Origin: Euptelea pleiosperma
Taxonomy: Eukaryota; Streptophyta; Magnoliopsida; Ranunculales; Eupteleaceae
NCBI GenBank assembly: GCA_035048495.1
Contig: CM068548.1
Coordinates: 11,211,464 to 11,275,463, forward strand
Length of the DNA: 64,000 bases
Direction of reading: 5' to 3'
Shown one piece after another: positions 24,120 through 36,289 of the stretch. The position numbers and the translations under genes were made by a program. The notes beneath the pieces are model-generated. The model saw only the letters and a program-made list of their open reading frames with translations, ran no database searches and was not told where the DNA came from. Position 1 is the first letter of the stretch. Each line of letters starts with the position of its first letter.

Positions 24120-24216
24120 TTGAGCTAGAGTGAGAGAGAAAGAGAAAGAGAGTGAGAGAGAGAGAGGAGTGGAGAGAGTTACACTTCAGAGAGAGAGAGA
24201 GAGATAGAGAGAGAGG
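24120..24216. repeat. (GA)n microsatellite
   Basis: Interrupted GA/GAGAAA run directly beside the pararetrovirus fragment. Confidence 0.85.
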
Positions 24217-24239
24217 GTGCCCAAATAAAGCAGGGGCAT

Positions 24240-25640
24240 TTTAGTCCCATGTGGGTCCCAGCTGTTGGGTGTGCCGAAGGAATTCTCTTGTCAAAAAATC
24301 AGGCAGAGAATTGGAAGAACCTTTAATATAAGTAGTAATAAAATCAAATATGGAAAGAAGAGCTTGCCAGTGAGCAAAAATATGTTTAGAAGCTAGATTT
24401 TTGACATCTTTTTGTAAAGTTTCTTTGGCAGATTAGCAGTCAACACGGATGAGAAATTTTTGATTTAAAATATCGCTTTGAAATTTTTGAACACTTAAAA
24501 CGATTGAGAGGACTTCTCTTTTGACAGTAGAATATTTTGATTGGGCAGGATTCCAGGTTCCAAAGGTAAATCGAACGATTCTTTCGGTTTTATCAGGGTA
24601 CATTTGAAGGAGGATGCCTCCATAACCAAAATCAGAGGTGTCAGTTTGGATTATTTTGAAATAGTCTGAATTGGAGATATTAAAACAAGGGATAACCTTA
24701 ACCTTTTGTTTAATTGTTCGTACTGCAGTGGTATGTTGGTCAGTCCAAGGGGGTCTTTGTTATTTTTTTGGAAGCGATGTTGCAACAATCGGCATTCTTT
24801 TGTGAGATCTTTAATAAAGTTGGAGACATAATTTAAGCAGCCTAAAAATCGTTGAAGTTGTTTTTTACCAGTTAGTTGATCGGGAAATTTGTCAACATAT
24901 TGGATAACTCGGTTGATTGGTGTAAGAGTTTGGTTTTTAATTTTGTAACCTAAAAATTGAACAGAAGTTTGGAAGAATTTAATTTTGCGTTGAGAAAGAA
25001 CTAATCCATTTTTTATTATGATGGTTTTAAAAATATTTAAATGTTTCCAATGTTGGTCAATGGTGAGAGAAAAAACAAGAATATCATCAATATAAACAAG
25101 GATAAACTGTTTGAAATGATGGAAAATGTCATTCATGATATTTCGGATTTCAGATGGGGCTTTTTTGAGTCTAAAAGGCATAACATTCCATTCAAAATGT
25201 CAAAATGGACGGTAAATGTAGTTTTGTAACGGTCGTTGTTATGGATTTGGATTTGCCAAAACCCAGATTTTAAGTCAAATTTAAATAAGACTTGGGTGTT
25301 GCAAATGCGTGAAATTAAATCTTGCTTATTGAAAATCGGAAAGCGAATAGGTTGACCTTTGTTAAGGGGTTTGTAATTAATTACTAAGCGTGGAACTCCG
25401 AGTTCTAATTCGGAGAAGATCTTTGATTTCATTGTTACATAGTTCTAGAAATTGAGCATTCATTTGTATAGGGCGGGCTTTAGTAGGGGTATTATTTTCG
25501 AAAAAGTTTTTAATATAGGGGAGAGTAACTATGTGTTGTTTGCGGTGCCAAAAGACAGAAGGAAGGTCAGAATAGCATTTGGCATGAAGTTGGTGTTCAT
25601 AATGAAGAAGTTATTCGGCGAAAAGAGGTTTGTTGATTTT
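24240..25640 (-). pseudogene. Endogenous caulimovirid (pararetrovirus) polymerase fragment
   Basis: Reverse-transcriptase and RNase H parts of a Caulimoviridae polymerase, integrated and dead. Reading right to left: a conserved approach region near 25600-25440, the first RT half (25133-25432, with RLVINYKPLN and FDLKSGFWQIQI), the second RT half (24651-25181, with the catalytic YIDD box and the QLQRFLGCLNYVS region), then an RNase H start with QTDTSDFGYGG and the following KFLIRVDC region. Breaks: sequence missing around 25400, a frameshift near 25180, another near 24660, and an in-frame stop at about 24433. The closest style is petuvirus/florendovirus. Coat, movement and protease regions are absent, so it is a partial fossil. 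Confidence 0.85.
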
Positions 25641-26870
25641 TTCGGTAGTGGTTCTAAACCGATGCCACGTGGATCCACATGTCATGTGACTAGCATATCG
25701 TGAGGGGCCCACATGTTGGGTGAGGCCCACATGTCACGTGTCAATATATTAAGGTCAAATGCGGTGTGATGTATAATAATATCGTGTGTATATACACTGA
25801 ATCAGCATTGATACACATGACCTGAATCATTGTGCACGTAACTTTCCTACGGCTTAGTATTTTAGCCAGGCCCAGCCCGCTCAGACTCGATCCAGGCCCG
25901 CTCTACACCCCTAGACGGGAGACTCTCTTTGATATTAGACCATTTCCAGAGCTTAGACTGTTGTGATATAATACCATACAATTATTTTCATAACTCAATG
26001 CTGACCCGGATGATAGGACCATTGTGGGAGCCGGCTCACTTCAACCTGCCTTGAACCGGCCAGTCCAGTCTGGGTTTTAAAACACTGCTAGGCAGAAAAC
26101 CCACTTGGTCACAGGTTCAAGGTTCAAGGCTCCCACTGAGAGAGATCACAGGTTCAAGGCTCCCACTGAGAGAGATCACAGGTTCAAGGCTCCCCAGTAA
26201 GCAATAATGCTATGGATTGAAGTTTCCCCAATTATCCATCGATCACCAACCCAATTTACCAAGTAGTCTCATGTCCACTATTACCCATCAAAAAAAAAAA
26301 AAAAAAGCCAATGTGCCACAGCAATTGGCGATAATAGCCAACTGGGTGATCTTAACCATCAATTTAGTTGCTTGATTCCGAACAGACACCAAAAGTACAG
26401 GCAATATTGGTGTAATTTTGGAGAAATGGCCCATTCAAGGGGTAACCCATCAATTAAACAGTGCAGATTAGGGGGCCCTTGTACTTAATTGATGGATAAT
26501 AACCAACGACGACAAATTTTATAGAAAAGACCCCAAGTTCTGCAGGGATGTTCATGCGCAAGGAAAATGAATAAGGAATAGGGAGAGATGAGTACATGCA
26601 AGCCAAAGATAATTCCAGCAATGCTCGATTTAAAAAATTCAGAGCCGGCCATCTTCATTTACAACTATAATAAACAAATCAACTCACCCAAATAAAAGAT
26701 TTGACAAAAAATTGTTTCAACAGAAACATGGGTTGGTCAGTAAATGAAAAAATAAGAAGACTGAATGGGCATTTTACAGCATGCCGAAAAATCAGAATCA
26801 GCATAAAGGTTGAATTGGTAACTAAAACAAGAGAACCCCACGCCTAAAGATACACAAGTTACCAAACATG
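25641..26870. other. Intergenic DNA downstream of the SurE gene
   Basis: No gene. Holds a 30-bp tandem repeat (separate entry), an A-run at about 26291-26306, and probably the 3' UTR of the SurE gene at its right edge. Confidence 0.5.
26112..26195. repeat. 30-bp tandem repeat
   Basis: Word CACAGGTTCAAGGCTCCCAC followed by TGAGAGAGAT, repeated with a 30-bp period about 2.7 times. Confidence 0.9.
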
Positions 26871-29800
26871 TCAATTTGAGGAAGTATATTGGTCTACAGA
26901 GAGAGCAGCGGCAATCCAGTCTGACGCAGAAGTTTGAGTCTCCAACTCAACATATGAAGATAAAGACAGAGGGGTTATTGCAACCTTTTGTACACAGAAA
27001 ATGCAAGAATCAGCCATCGAAGTTAGAGGGTTAAGGAAGAAATGAGAAATAAAAACTTTTTCACTTACAAATCCATTTTCAACTGCTCTAAAATCTAGAT
27101 CATCGTCCATATCTTCCTGCTCCTTATCCAGGAACTGCAATTACACATACCACTGCTTATTGGCTCTGGGCCTTCTAAAAATAATTAAAATTTGTGCCTT
27201 GGGCAAGGATAGCTGAATCTCCATGAAGTAGTCACACAAGCATGTCCATGTGCAGTGGTTTCAAAGTGCTTTAACTTTCAAGAGAGTTGCGTTTGTTTAC
27301 CTCTAGACGGAAGTATTTTTTCACTCGTTGAGAATTGCCTATTCCTGCAACCCCAACAGATTCTATTTCCACATTCTTCCTCTGTGTGTTCAGGCGGCGT
27401 GCTGCACCCTGTGAACACAGCAAAGAGGGATGGATCACTTTGAGGAACACTGAAACACAAAATCTGAGACTTTGGCCCATGTAATATGTCTAACTAACGG
27501 AGAGGGAGGCACACACAACGTAGCACATGCAATTAAAAAGAAAAAGATAAACATTGTTGCCATAAAAGAGTTTTACAATGACTTATATTCACCGTGTATG
27601 GGATAATTGTAGGAGCAGTTTTGGAAAAATTGCAAAAATTGAAAATTTTGAAGATGTACCGATTGTGATAGGTTTAAGCTTTTTAGACTGAACCATAGTG
27701 TTAATATTTTAATATTAGAAGACTAAATTATTTTTAACATGGAAAGACTGAAATGCCCTTTGTTGTAGAATAACAATGATTAGAGTATGCGGGTAATTTT
27801 GAAATAAACTGGACAAATTTGTTGATGACAGCTCTAGGGGTTCATTCATTACATGATAAAATAGAATAGATGTGAGGTACTCACAGCTGCAGAGGCATCT
27901 CGGCTGAGCTGTGCAAGCTGGATGCCAAGGCTTTGTTGATTGGACATGAAATGCCCAGTAGAGGGGTGTCTGTTTGCTGATACAGCTTGCCAGCTTGGAA
28001 TAGACCTCCACAGACTCTGCCTGGTGACTTTGAAGCCCTGTCAGATAAAAGAATAAAATTTATATATGAATCAACCAGGATTATTCTTTTCAAACACTTA
28101 ATAGAAAATGATGCCCCTCCTAGAAAATCAATTGAATATCAGAAGCCATATGGTGTTAAATGGAGAGCAATCTTGTGTACCACCTTAACAACAGGATAAA
28201 TTTGTTGAATAATTATTTCAACCAAGATAGTTAAAGGCGCACTTAAGGCACTAGGACCTCTAGAGCCTGAGGCGCAAGGCGCAAGGCGAGGCACGTGCCT
28301 GATTGAAGCAAGGCGCAATATTAAAAATTATAAGAAATATAAAAAATATAAAAAAATAAAGAACAATAACATCATAAAATAACAAAATAAGTAACCCTTA
28401 GGCCATAAAACATAAAAGATAGCAAATGTTGAAAATCTCAAGTAACCCGAAAGTAGTTCTAGTTAACGTTGTCATTATCTAAATACAAAATAAGTAATCG
28501 AAAAGTCATAAAACATAAAAGATAGCAAATGTTCAAAATTTCAACTAGCCCACAATTAGTTATAATTAACATCGCCATCATTTAAAATATAATCATTAGC
28601 TTCATCCCATCATCATCAGATATGTTAGCCTCAATATATTCTTCTTCTTCTATCTCTTCTGAATTGGCATCTTCCTCTTTCGGCTCCCTTATTAAAACCT
28701 TTGCTCTTACTCTTGACCTTGAATGCGATCTAGTATTTGATGTTGATTCACCAACTCCAGCAGCTCTCGCAACAACACTCCATGTCAAGCTATCATCCTC
28801 AAACACCAATTCATCTTCTGCTACTCCACGTTCTGTTTCCATCTCCCCAAGTAGTCATTCATTGCTTTCATCAATGAGATAGGTTCAATTGTATCTCTTC
28901 TATCATATCGATGTTTAATATAATAGGCCAAAGAACAAAAATTTTATAAAAAAAACATGTATTTTAGAAAGGCGCGCGCCTGATGCGCCCGAAGCCTGAC
29001 TTGAGGCGCGCGCCTTACTAAACACGCCTCGCCTTGACCATTCTAAGGCGCTTTAGGTGTGCCTTGCACCTGAGGTGCGCGCCTGGAGCCTGAGGCATGC
29101 GCCTTGACTACAGAGATTTCAACATAAGAAAATGAAAGGGCCCTAACAATGACACAGACACGGACACAAGAGAGAGAGAGAGAGGGGTCTTTCGACCTTC
29201 TCTCACACATTTATAACACTATGGTCTTTTGACCATAGTTCAACCTATTTGTATGGTCGTTACAAATCAACTCTACCCGGTCAACCACCTCAGCCGTCGA
29301 CAGCATCTCCTCCTTTGTATAACTCCCAACAAGCTTCTCATTTCACAACCAACTGCCACCTCGTGGCAACAAGATCGTTAGCCGGCAGCTTCACGGTCGA
29401 CAAGCCTTCTCAACGGAAATCACCAGTCAGCTAGACACCAAGAGCCAAATACTTAATAGCCAAAGCCTCACGACCAACAGCGTCACCTCTTGGCCAAACA
29501 TTTTTACCTCTTGACCACCTCTCGACGAATATTTCCACCTCACGGTAGTTCATTCCACAATGACACCTCACAGAAAACAAATCACTAGTCGACAACTTTA
29601 CATCACAAACAACAAGCATCCATCAAACACCATTTCTCGGTCAACTATCTAATCAAGCAGCCAACAAAGCTCTCGAATAAATGACACCTAAACAATCATG
29701 CGGTCAACAATCAACATCCTCTTCGTTTGTGCAATGTGTACCATCATTTCAATGACCATGCAACCCAACAACATACAACACCTCATACTAGCTCACCACC

Positions 29801-32800
29801 TGATCATATACCATGCAGCTATCATAACCGTTTTGCCCATGGCCCACAACAAGTTAGACCAGACTCAAAACACAAGGTAGACCAGACTCGCCCATGGCCC
29901 ACAACAAGTTAGACCAGATTCAAAACACAAGGTAGACCAGACTCGCCCATGGCCCACAACGTGTCGTGGATTAATCTACTTAGTACAACTTTCAGAATGC
30001 TCGTGCCAGCCACCTGGCCAACTATCCAACTAAAACTCATCAACAGTCGAGAAGACAAGACCTCAGTCATATCCTTCTTTTCTCTTGATCATCCTATCAT
30101 GCAATCCATCTTTTGATCTCCATCTCCGGCTACAAGCATCCATGTTGATCTACACCCGGAAAGCAGGTTCCCATCCTACAAAAGCCGCACTTGGTCCATC
30201 TATTCTTTAATCAAATTCCGTCAACTTCACACAGATTGCCAATTCTTTTCCTCCCGACGTAAGCTTTCTCCGTCAGCCTGGCCTCGTAACCACCACTGTT
30301 TTTACCTTTGTGTGCAACACCAGCAACTCGAGATCCTTATAATTTTCTAATGGTTTGCTGATCAAACCACGGTGATCAACGCTATCCTGATCTTGCTCCA
30401 TCGATCACCTTCAACCTTCTCCAAATTCAATCAAATCTTATTGCTCTCAACCAACCTCAACACCTCAACCTACCCTCCATCGTTGTTCACATGGCAACCA
30501 GCCTCTCGATCTCCCCAACTCCAGCAACATCAATGGGGACACCGAGTGAAGGTCCATCGCGAGACGGCCAAAACTCCTTGTAACAACACCATGCAGTATC
30601 GACAATTTCCTCTAGCTATAGGCGTCTCCAATCAACAGAAGCTCCACCAATCAGAATCATTATGTGCTCGGTGTCAGAGACCACCAACTATCAATCATTG
30701 TGGCCAACCGGCGTCCACCTCATCCATCTTGTTGTCTACATGATCTGCATGGAACCATCCAACCGTCCATCTAGAGGCAATCTAACATCCATTCCGGTTC
30801 ACTTAAGATATGGGCGAAACCATCCATACGGTTAGCTATTCCGTCAAAGGTTCTGCAAGCCTTGCACGCAACCCACTTCAGATCTGACATCTCAGCAACT
30901 TGCAAGTAGCCTTCCGATTGTTCAAACTTCAAACTTCGAAGCATCACCGTCAAATCAATTTTCCTCTCGACCTTGCATGCACCAGCCTTCAACGTCCCTC
31001 AAATGTCCAACTGACAAACCAGATCACAATTGGCAAATTGTTGCATATCGAACCACCAAGGAACCTCAGCAATCAGCAAGCCAACCATACAGTCAGTGAG
31101 TCAGCCATTCAATCGGTGAGTCAGCCATTCAATCAGTGAGTCAGCCATCCAGTCAGTGAGTCGGCCATTCAATCAGTGATCGACCATCCAGTTGGTGAGT
31201 CGGCCATTCAATCAATGAGTCGGCCATCCAGTCAGTTAGTTGTCCATTCAATCAGTGAGCCGGCCATCCAGTCAATGAGTCGGCCATTCAATCAGTGAGT
31301 TGGCCATCCAGTCAGTGAGTCGGCCATCCAGTGAGTAAAAATCAGTAAGCCAACCATCCAATCAATAAGCCGGCCATCCGGTGACTAAGCAATCAGTAAG
31401 TCGGCCATCCAGTGAGTAAGAATCAGTAAGCCGGCCATCCAGTGACTAAGCAGTTAGTAAGCCAGCCATTCAATCAGCAAACCGGCCATCCAATTAGTAA
31501 GCGGGCAATTCAGTCAGTAAGTCAGCCATTCAATCAGCAAGCTGGCCATCCAGTCAGGAAGAATCAGCAAGCCGGCCATCCAGTGAGTAAGAATCAGTAA
31601 GCCGGTCATCCAGTGAGTAAGAATCAGTAAGCCGGCCACCCGATTAGCAAGCTGGCCATCCAGTGAGTAAGAATCAACAAACCGACCATCCAGTGAGTAA
31701 GAATCAGTAAGCCGACCATCCAGTGACTAAGCAGTCAGTAAGATGGCCATCCGATCAGTAAGCCGACCATCTAGTCAGTAAGCATATCAGTAAGTCGACC
31801 GTCTAATCAGCAAGCTAGCATCTCCTAGTCAACGATCAACTACCAGTAGGCAACACACTTCGTGACCTTTATGTACAATCATTCTCTAACACAAGTCCCC
31901 CTGAAGGCGTAAGACCTTCTACGGGAGGCCGGGGATACCTAAAAAAGCTTGTGGTTGAAAAACCCTAGCTAACGGACACCTTGACATTGTTGCGAAAGTC
32001 CTACTGCAGTACATCAGGGAACCTTAAAGTTCTTGGCATTCAACCCTTGACTACAGGAATCTTGACATAAGTCTCATCATAATCATCATTCATCATAAAC
32101 ATCATTCATCATCATCATCATCATCATCATTATCATTCATCATCCCCATTGTCATTTCCAAAGAGCACGCAACTAAATCCCTAAAGCTCACAATCATGCT
32201 CCCTAGAGCTCACAGCCATGTTCACAAGAGCTCCATATACATGCTCTCGAGAAAACTCGGATAAACCAACGGCCAGTTTCAATCAACTCAACATTTTGAC
32301 ATGTGCTTACACTCTTCTCGGAGGCAAACCATCTCTCGTCAACAAGCTCCACCTCCGAGAGGGGGCTATGTGGGTGCCATATTTTTTACACAAATCTCAA
32401 GGACAGATGGGCACATACCTCGAGGTGTGCATCTTTTGAAGATACTTCGAAAGACGCATCATTCCTAACATACACTCAATAGCACTGTAACACTACTAAG
32501 ATACACTAGAACAATTCCCTTAACCACTTACGGTTACACTCAACTCCCTCAATTCCATATAGTCATTTCCACTTCTTGAAAAACTTTTTCTATTTATAGA
32601 GCTCTCCACCGATGTAGGAGGGGATCTTTTTCATCTTCTTTATGGATCAAAAACTGTAACAAGATAGAAAGAACTGTAACATTTGAAGAAGAATAGTGGA
32701 TTGTCTCTACCGATAAGGCCGAGGACATAGTTGATCGGATTCCGGCGATGAACCTCGTCAAAATGTTTGTCTTTTCTTTTTAGATTCTTTTATGATTCTT

Positions 32801-35117
32801 GATCTGTTTCTATTTATTTGTTGATGTATGTACGAATCTTAAGAATAATCGACGGCTATATCTACATCCCGGATTTTGCACCCACACTCCCCTTGAGGGA
32901 TATATTTGTCTTTAGGTTGAAATCTTTTATATAAATAAAATTTATGGAGTCATGGTGACCTAACACATTGATATCCTTTGATTCCTTTCCCCTCTTCTCT
33001 CTCATCTCTTCTCTCTTCTTCTTCCTAAACCTAACCCTAACCCTAAATTACTAATTCAACTACATGCTCACTGATAGACGAGAAATTCTGTCATTGATAT
33101 AAATGCAGAGATGAAAACAATTTCAGAGCGGTAATATGATCATGATATGCTTTTCTGGTTGGTAAATAATATGCGTTACATGCACCAACAAAAAAATTAT
33201 ACTACAAAGAAAATCTTGATATCTCATCAGACAAAGATCAATCCACATTAAGAATTATTTTAGTACTTATAAACAGAGGATATGTTGCCTATAATGCATT
33301 GGTCTAGAGGTTAGCAAATATTTGCTCTTCCTTTCACATGATTCAATACATGCAACAACATCTGGACTAAAATACTTGAAAATGACAAACCTTGTTTGTC
33401 AAAGGAGAAGTGGGAATTTCTATATTAAGTGAACAACTTTTGGGGAAGAGCCCATTCTCAACATCTCTTATGGCTGCATGTATTAATGGTAAACAGACAT
33501 TGATTGCATCCTTAAAATCATTTTCATGGCTTTCGTCCTTCTTCCTAACAAAAGATTTGAACACAATGGTATCACATATACATATATAAAGGAATAACAA
33601 AAACAAGCAAATACCGTGATAACAAAGAAACCTCCACTCACCATTTCAACGATATTGAAAGAGACGGTACACCGTAGATCAAAGCCTCTCTAGCTCCGGC
33701 AACAGCACCTGAGTAGAAGCTGTGGAGATTTTCAAGTAAGAAAGTAGAGTTAGTCTTAAAACAATGGGAAGAAGATAAGAGATAAAAGAACAAGGTCAAT
33801 GCAATTTGCAAGTCACAACAATAATAAAGAAATGATTTACAAAGCAATCACACTCGAGAGGGAGATCTTAACTGATCTGTATGTGTTTAAAGGCCACTCA
33901 AACAATCAAATATAGTTTCAATAAGGGAAGCAAGAAAACATAGATTTTATAAAGGAACCGCATATTACTTACACGTGATGACCACAACTCGATCCCCTGT
34001 TAATTCCACTAATTACCTGAATATCAAAACAAAAAAACTCATGAACCTATCACACAAGCAATTATGTATATACAGCTGTTCAAAGTCTCTTTGACATGAG
34101 TGTTTAAAACCATACCAGAGCAGGTTTCGACCAAGAAAACAATGCCCCAGATAAAGCTAAAGAAACACAATCCACAGGAGTCCCTGATCAATAATCAGCA
34201 CCCGAAGACTATTACTGTTCAAATGATGACAGGAACAAATAACCCACACAAAACCACCATTTAGACAAAGTGATCAAAAAATCTAACTTTACAAGCCCCG
34301 CGCGTTCAGAAAATCCAGAACCACCAATCATCTTGAAGTGTGTGTTTGTGTGTGTGTATTGTCCATTTTATAATAAGAACTATTATTCCAGCAATCTCCA
34401 ATCCAATATCAATTTAAAAGAGACAAAAAACAAAGAACAAGCATACAACTACAGGAAATGTAGTCTTACCGGAAACTCCGTAAGCTGTGGCACCGCTAAT
34501 TTCTACAGAACTAACTGCAAGCGTCTCATGTAGTGTCACCGAGTGACCCGAAACAGATTTATCCCTATAACCACTCAAAATAAATAAATTCAATCAGAAC
34601 TCCAGAAAAGAAAAATTATATGCAGATAGAAAAACAAAATTAAAACAAGACAACAATGATACCCAGATGAGAAAGAAAAGAAAAAACGAAATTAAATAAA
34701 ACTCCATATACCCAGAAGGAAAAGCAAAAGTAGAATAAAAAAAAAACAAAGATACCCAGATGGAAAAGTAAAGCAAAGAACAAAAATTAGGAAAAAATAA
34801 GCAAAAATAAAGAGAACCCACGATTGTGGAGCGCAGACATGAACATCGCATCGGCCTTCTCGGACCAGAGCTTCAACAAGGAAGGTAAGCCCCGGGGCTT
34901 CGATTCCATCCCCATTTGTAACTAGAACGACAGGTTTCGAGCAATCATTATCCGAATTAGCCTCGACAGCACCTGAAGAAGAAGCAGCAGCTTCGGAAGA
35001 CTCATCATCAGTCTTCTTCGACTGCTCTTCTTCTGTGCCCTTTCTGCTTATTAAAACTTGTTGTAAGTTGGAAACCAAAGAAGGCGGCAAGAAGTTGTTC
35101 TTCACAGAAGTCGTCAT
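26871..35117 (-). CDS. SurE-family survival protein, 5'/3'-nucleotidase, ten exons
   Basis: Metal-dependent phosphatase acting on nucleoside monophosphates by family. Exons, in order: 34822-35117, 34470-34564, 34116-34183, 33973-34016, 33642-33719, 33391-33544, 27885-28037, 27301-27408, 27069-27134, 26871-26984 (TGA 26871-26873). All phases join to 391 codons, close to the longer plant SurE proteins. Motifs: KPVVLVTNGDGIEAPG (metal-binding loop; bacterial enzymes usually have NDD, here NGD), DKSVSGHSVT, PVDCVSLAL, VISGINRGSSCG (the conserved SGIN.G), YSGAVAGAREA, and a plant-type tail KVTRQSLWRSIP...FLDKEQEDMDDDLDF...VAITPLS. A Ser/Glu-rich N-terminal stretch of about 40 residues precedes the core. 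The intron 28038-33390 is about 5.35 kb and holds a hAT-like element, LTR-like DNA and a minisatellite. Confidence 0.93.
28228..29112. mobile_element. AAGGCGC-ended element, probably hAT-derived, in the SurE intron
   Basis: Left end TAGTTAAAGGCGCAC and right end (reverse complement) TAGTCAAGGCGCATGCC are inverted, with subterminal GGCGC/AGGC words. A minus-strand frame at 28582-28842 reads LVFEDDSLTWSVVARAAGV, which resembles the acidic segment after the dimerisation domain of plant hAT transposases. The rest of the transposase is absent. Target duplication not established. Confidence 0.6.
28375..28575. repeat. Direct duplication of about 105 bp inside the AAGGCGC element
   Basis: The block AAAATAAGTAA...GTCATAAAACATAAAAGATAGCAAATGTT(G/C)AAAAT occurs twice, the second starting near 28485, with degenerate flanks. 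Confidence 0.75.
29835..29960. repeat. 55-bp tandem repeat
   Basis: GCCCATGGCCCACAAC starts at 29835, 29890 and 29945; the two complete units differ by one base. Confidence 0.92.
31082..31830. repeat. Minisatellite, words GCCATCCAGTGAGTAAG
   Basis: About 750 bp of variant units. The left part has a roughly 20-bp unit (CATTCAATCAGTGAGTCGGC); the right part has a roughly 29-bp unit combining AATCAGTAAGCCGGCCATCC and AGTGAGTAAG. The unit-length change along the array suggests stepwise growth. Confidence 0.9.
31892..32890 (-). mobile_element. LTR-retrotransposon-like remnant
   Basis: The minus strand reads TCCCTCAAGGGGAGTGTGGG near 32890, a typical plant polypurine tract and LTR start, then GACGAGGTTCATCGCCGG and CTATGTCCTCGGCC, words common in plant LTRs. 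An (ATC)n run sits at 32080-32150. No protein domain is readable. The boundary with the 29150-31891 block suggests two LTR-like pieces in the same orientation. Confidence 0.4.
33021..33047. repeat. Short interstitial telomere-like repeat
   Basis: CCTAAACCTAACCCTAACCC followed by TAAA: about three AACCCTA units inside the SurE intron. Confidence 0.8.
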
Positions 35118-35479
35118 TAAACACCCCAAACAAAGAACCAAAAAATAAAAATTTGTTACAGAGCTTGAGAGAATGGAGAGAGAAGAGAAAAAGATGATGA
35201 AGATGAGAGATCAAAACCCTAGGAACCCAAAAGCGAGTTTGAAAAAAAAAGTGGAATGATGAAAAGGGTAGCTGCCAGAGAGTAGAGAGACCGAGTCTAA
35301 TGGCGTTTTAGAGAGAGAGAGAGAGGGATTTGCTTGTTCCAATTAAAAGGCAAACGGATAAAACGTAATAACAGAGAGACTGTTTTGGGAAAAATATTAC
35401 TTGGGTGATGGTTGTGTAATTTTTTTCAGTTTTTCCATTTTTGAAGAAAAATGTCGTCAAAAAAATGGTCACGATTTAA

Positions 35480-35812
35480 CAAGCCTGAGCTAGCACCATT
35501 TTTGTAACTCACCGCTACCATCTGTGCCCACTGACCGCATGGATGTTTAGCCAACCCCTTGGTTGATATACATACCAAAAATCACCATGATTGGTAATCT
35601 CTAGCCATTAGATTTTGGTACTTTCAAAGAGTGATATTAGCCGTTGGATTCAACCATTGTTTGGAGTACTACAACCAACGGCTAAAAATCACCAATCAAG
35701 CTGATTTTTTGCATCAATGTCTACCAAGAGGTGTGCTATACATCCATGCCGTCAATGGGCCCAGATAAGCAGCGATGTGTTACAAAAATTGTGCTAGTTC
35801 AAAGTTCAAACC
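35480..35812. mobile_element. Foldback MITE, group 2 copy a
   Basis: Arms CTAGCACCATTTTTGTAACTC and the mirrored GTTACAAAAATTGTGCTAG. The core is CACTGACCGCATGGATGTTT...AGCCATTAGATT with its inverted copy CCATGCCGTCAATGGGCCC. It sits just upstream of the SurE gene. Confidence 0.8.
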
Positions 35813-35904
35813 AAAAGTTTGTGATACAGCTTGATACATCCCGACCCAAAAAATAATAAATAAATTTGCTGCAGTTCGTCCAGTGGAGGAGCTCAAAATG
35901 ACAC

Positions 35905-36165
35905 GTGGCATTTTCTATCTGACCCACTGACTCATGGATGTTTGGCCCACCTCTTGGGGCCCAACCCAACAAAAGACAGCCTGATTGGTAATTTCTAGCC
36001 TTTGAAATCTAGTATTTTTTTTTCATCATCGGCTGGAATCAAACATGGACCTGTTCATGAAGCCCATGATGAAAAATGCTTGAATCCAATGGGTAGAAAT
36101 ATTCTAGTGTGTAAGTTCACCAGGAGGTGGGCCAAACATCCATGGGATCAGTGGACCTGAGAGAG
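35905..36165. mobile_element. Foldback MITE, group 2 copy b
   Basis: CACTGACTCATGGATGTTTG and the mirrored CAAACATCCATGGGATCAGT enclose CAGCCTGATTGGTAATTTC. The centre contains CATGAAGCCCATGATGAAAA, seen again near 48448 and, inverted, near 49267. Confidence 0.75.
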
Positions 36166-36289
36166 GATGCAGGCATGCAGCGGGTGCCTGAAAAGGTTGA
36201 CACTTCGAGCCCATTGATATATAAAGGACTGGGACCGTTGATGGACGAGCTGAACTTTGATGACAGATGTCCATTATCACACATTGATG

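Larger units (their letters stand above)
29150..31891 (-). mobile_element. Possible long LTR (LTR-retrotransposon), with internal repeats
   Basis: On the minus strand a polypurine-like CTTCAGGGGGACTTG is followed by TGTTAGAGAATG. Near the other edge are a TATAAAT box (about 29212) and a CT run, and the block ends in GTGTCTGTGTCA, so it is bounded TG...CA. No coding frame survives. The plus strand is C-rich and poor in G through about 29250-31080. No partner LTR was found, so this could be a solo LTR or an unrelated repeat. Confidence 0.4.

Noticed and set aside
26871..28037. Separate unknown gene
   Set aside because: The four exons continue the SurE frame and match the C-terminal region of plant SurE proteins, so they belong to the gene that starts at 35117.
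30372..30743. 123-codon ORF
   Set aside because: Lies in C-rich LTR-like repeat DNA of the SurE intron; no domain and biased composition.
31082..31830. CRISPR array
   Set aside because: Direct, contiguous repeat units with no unique spacers, in a plant nuclear intron.
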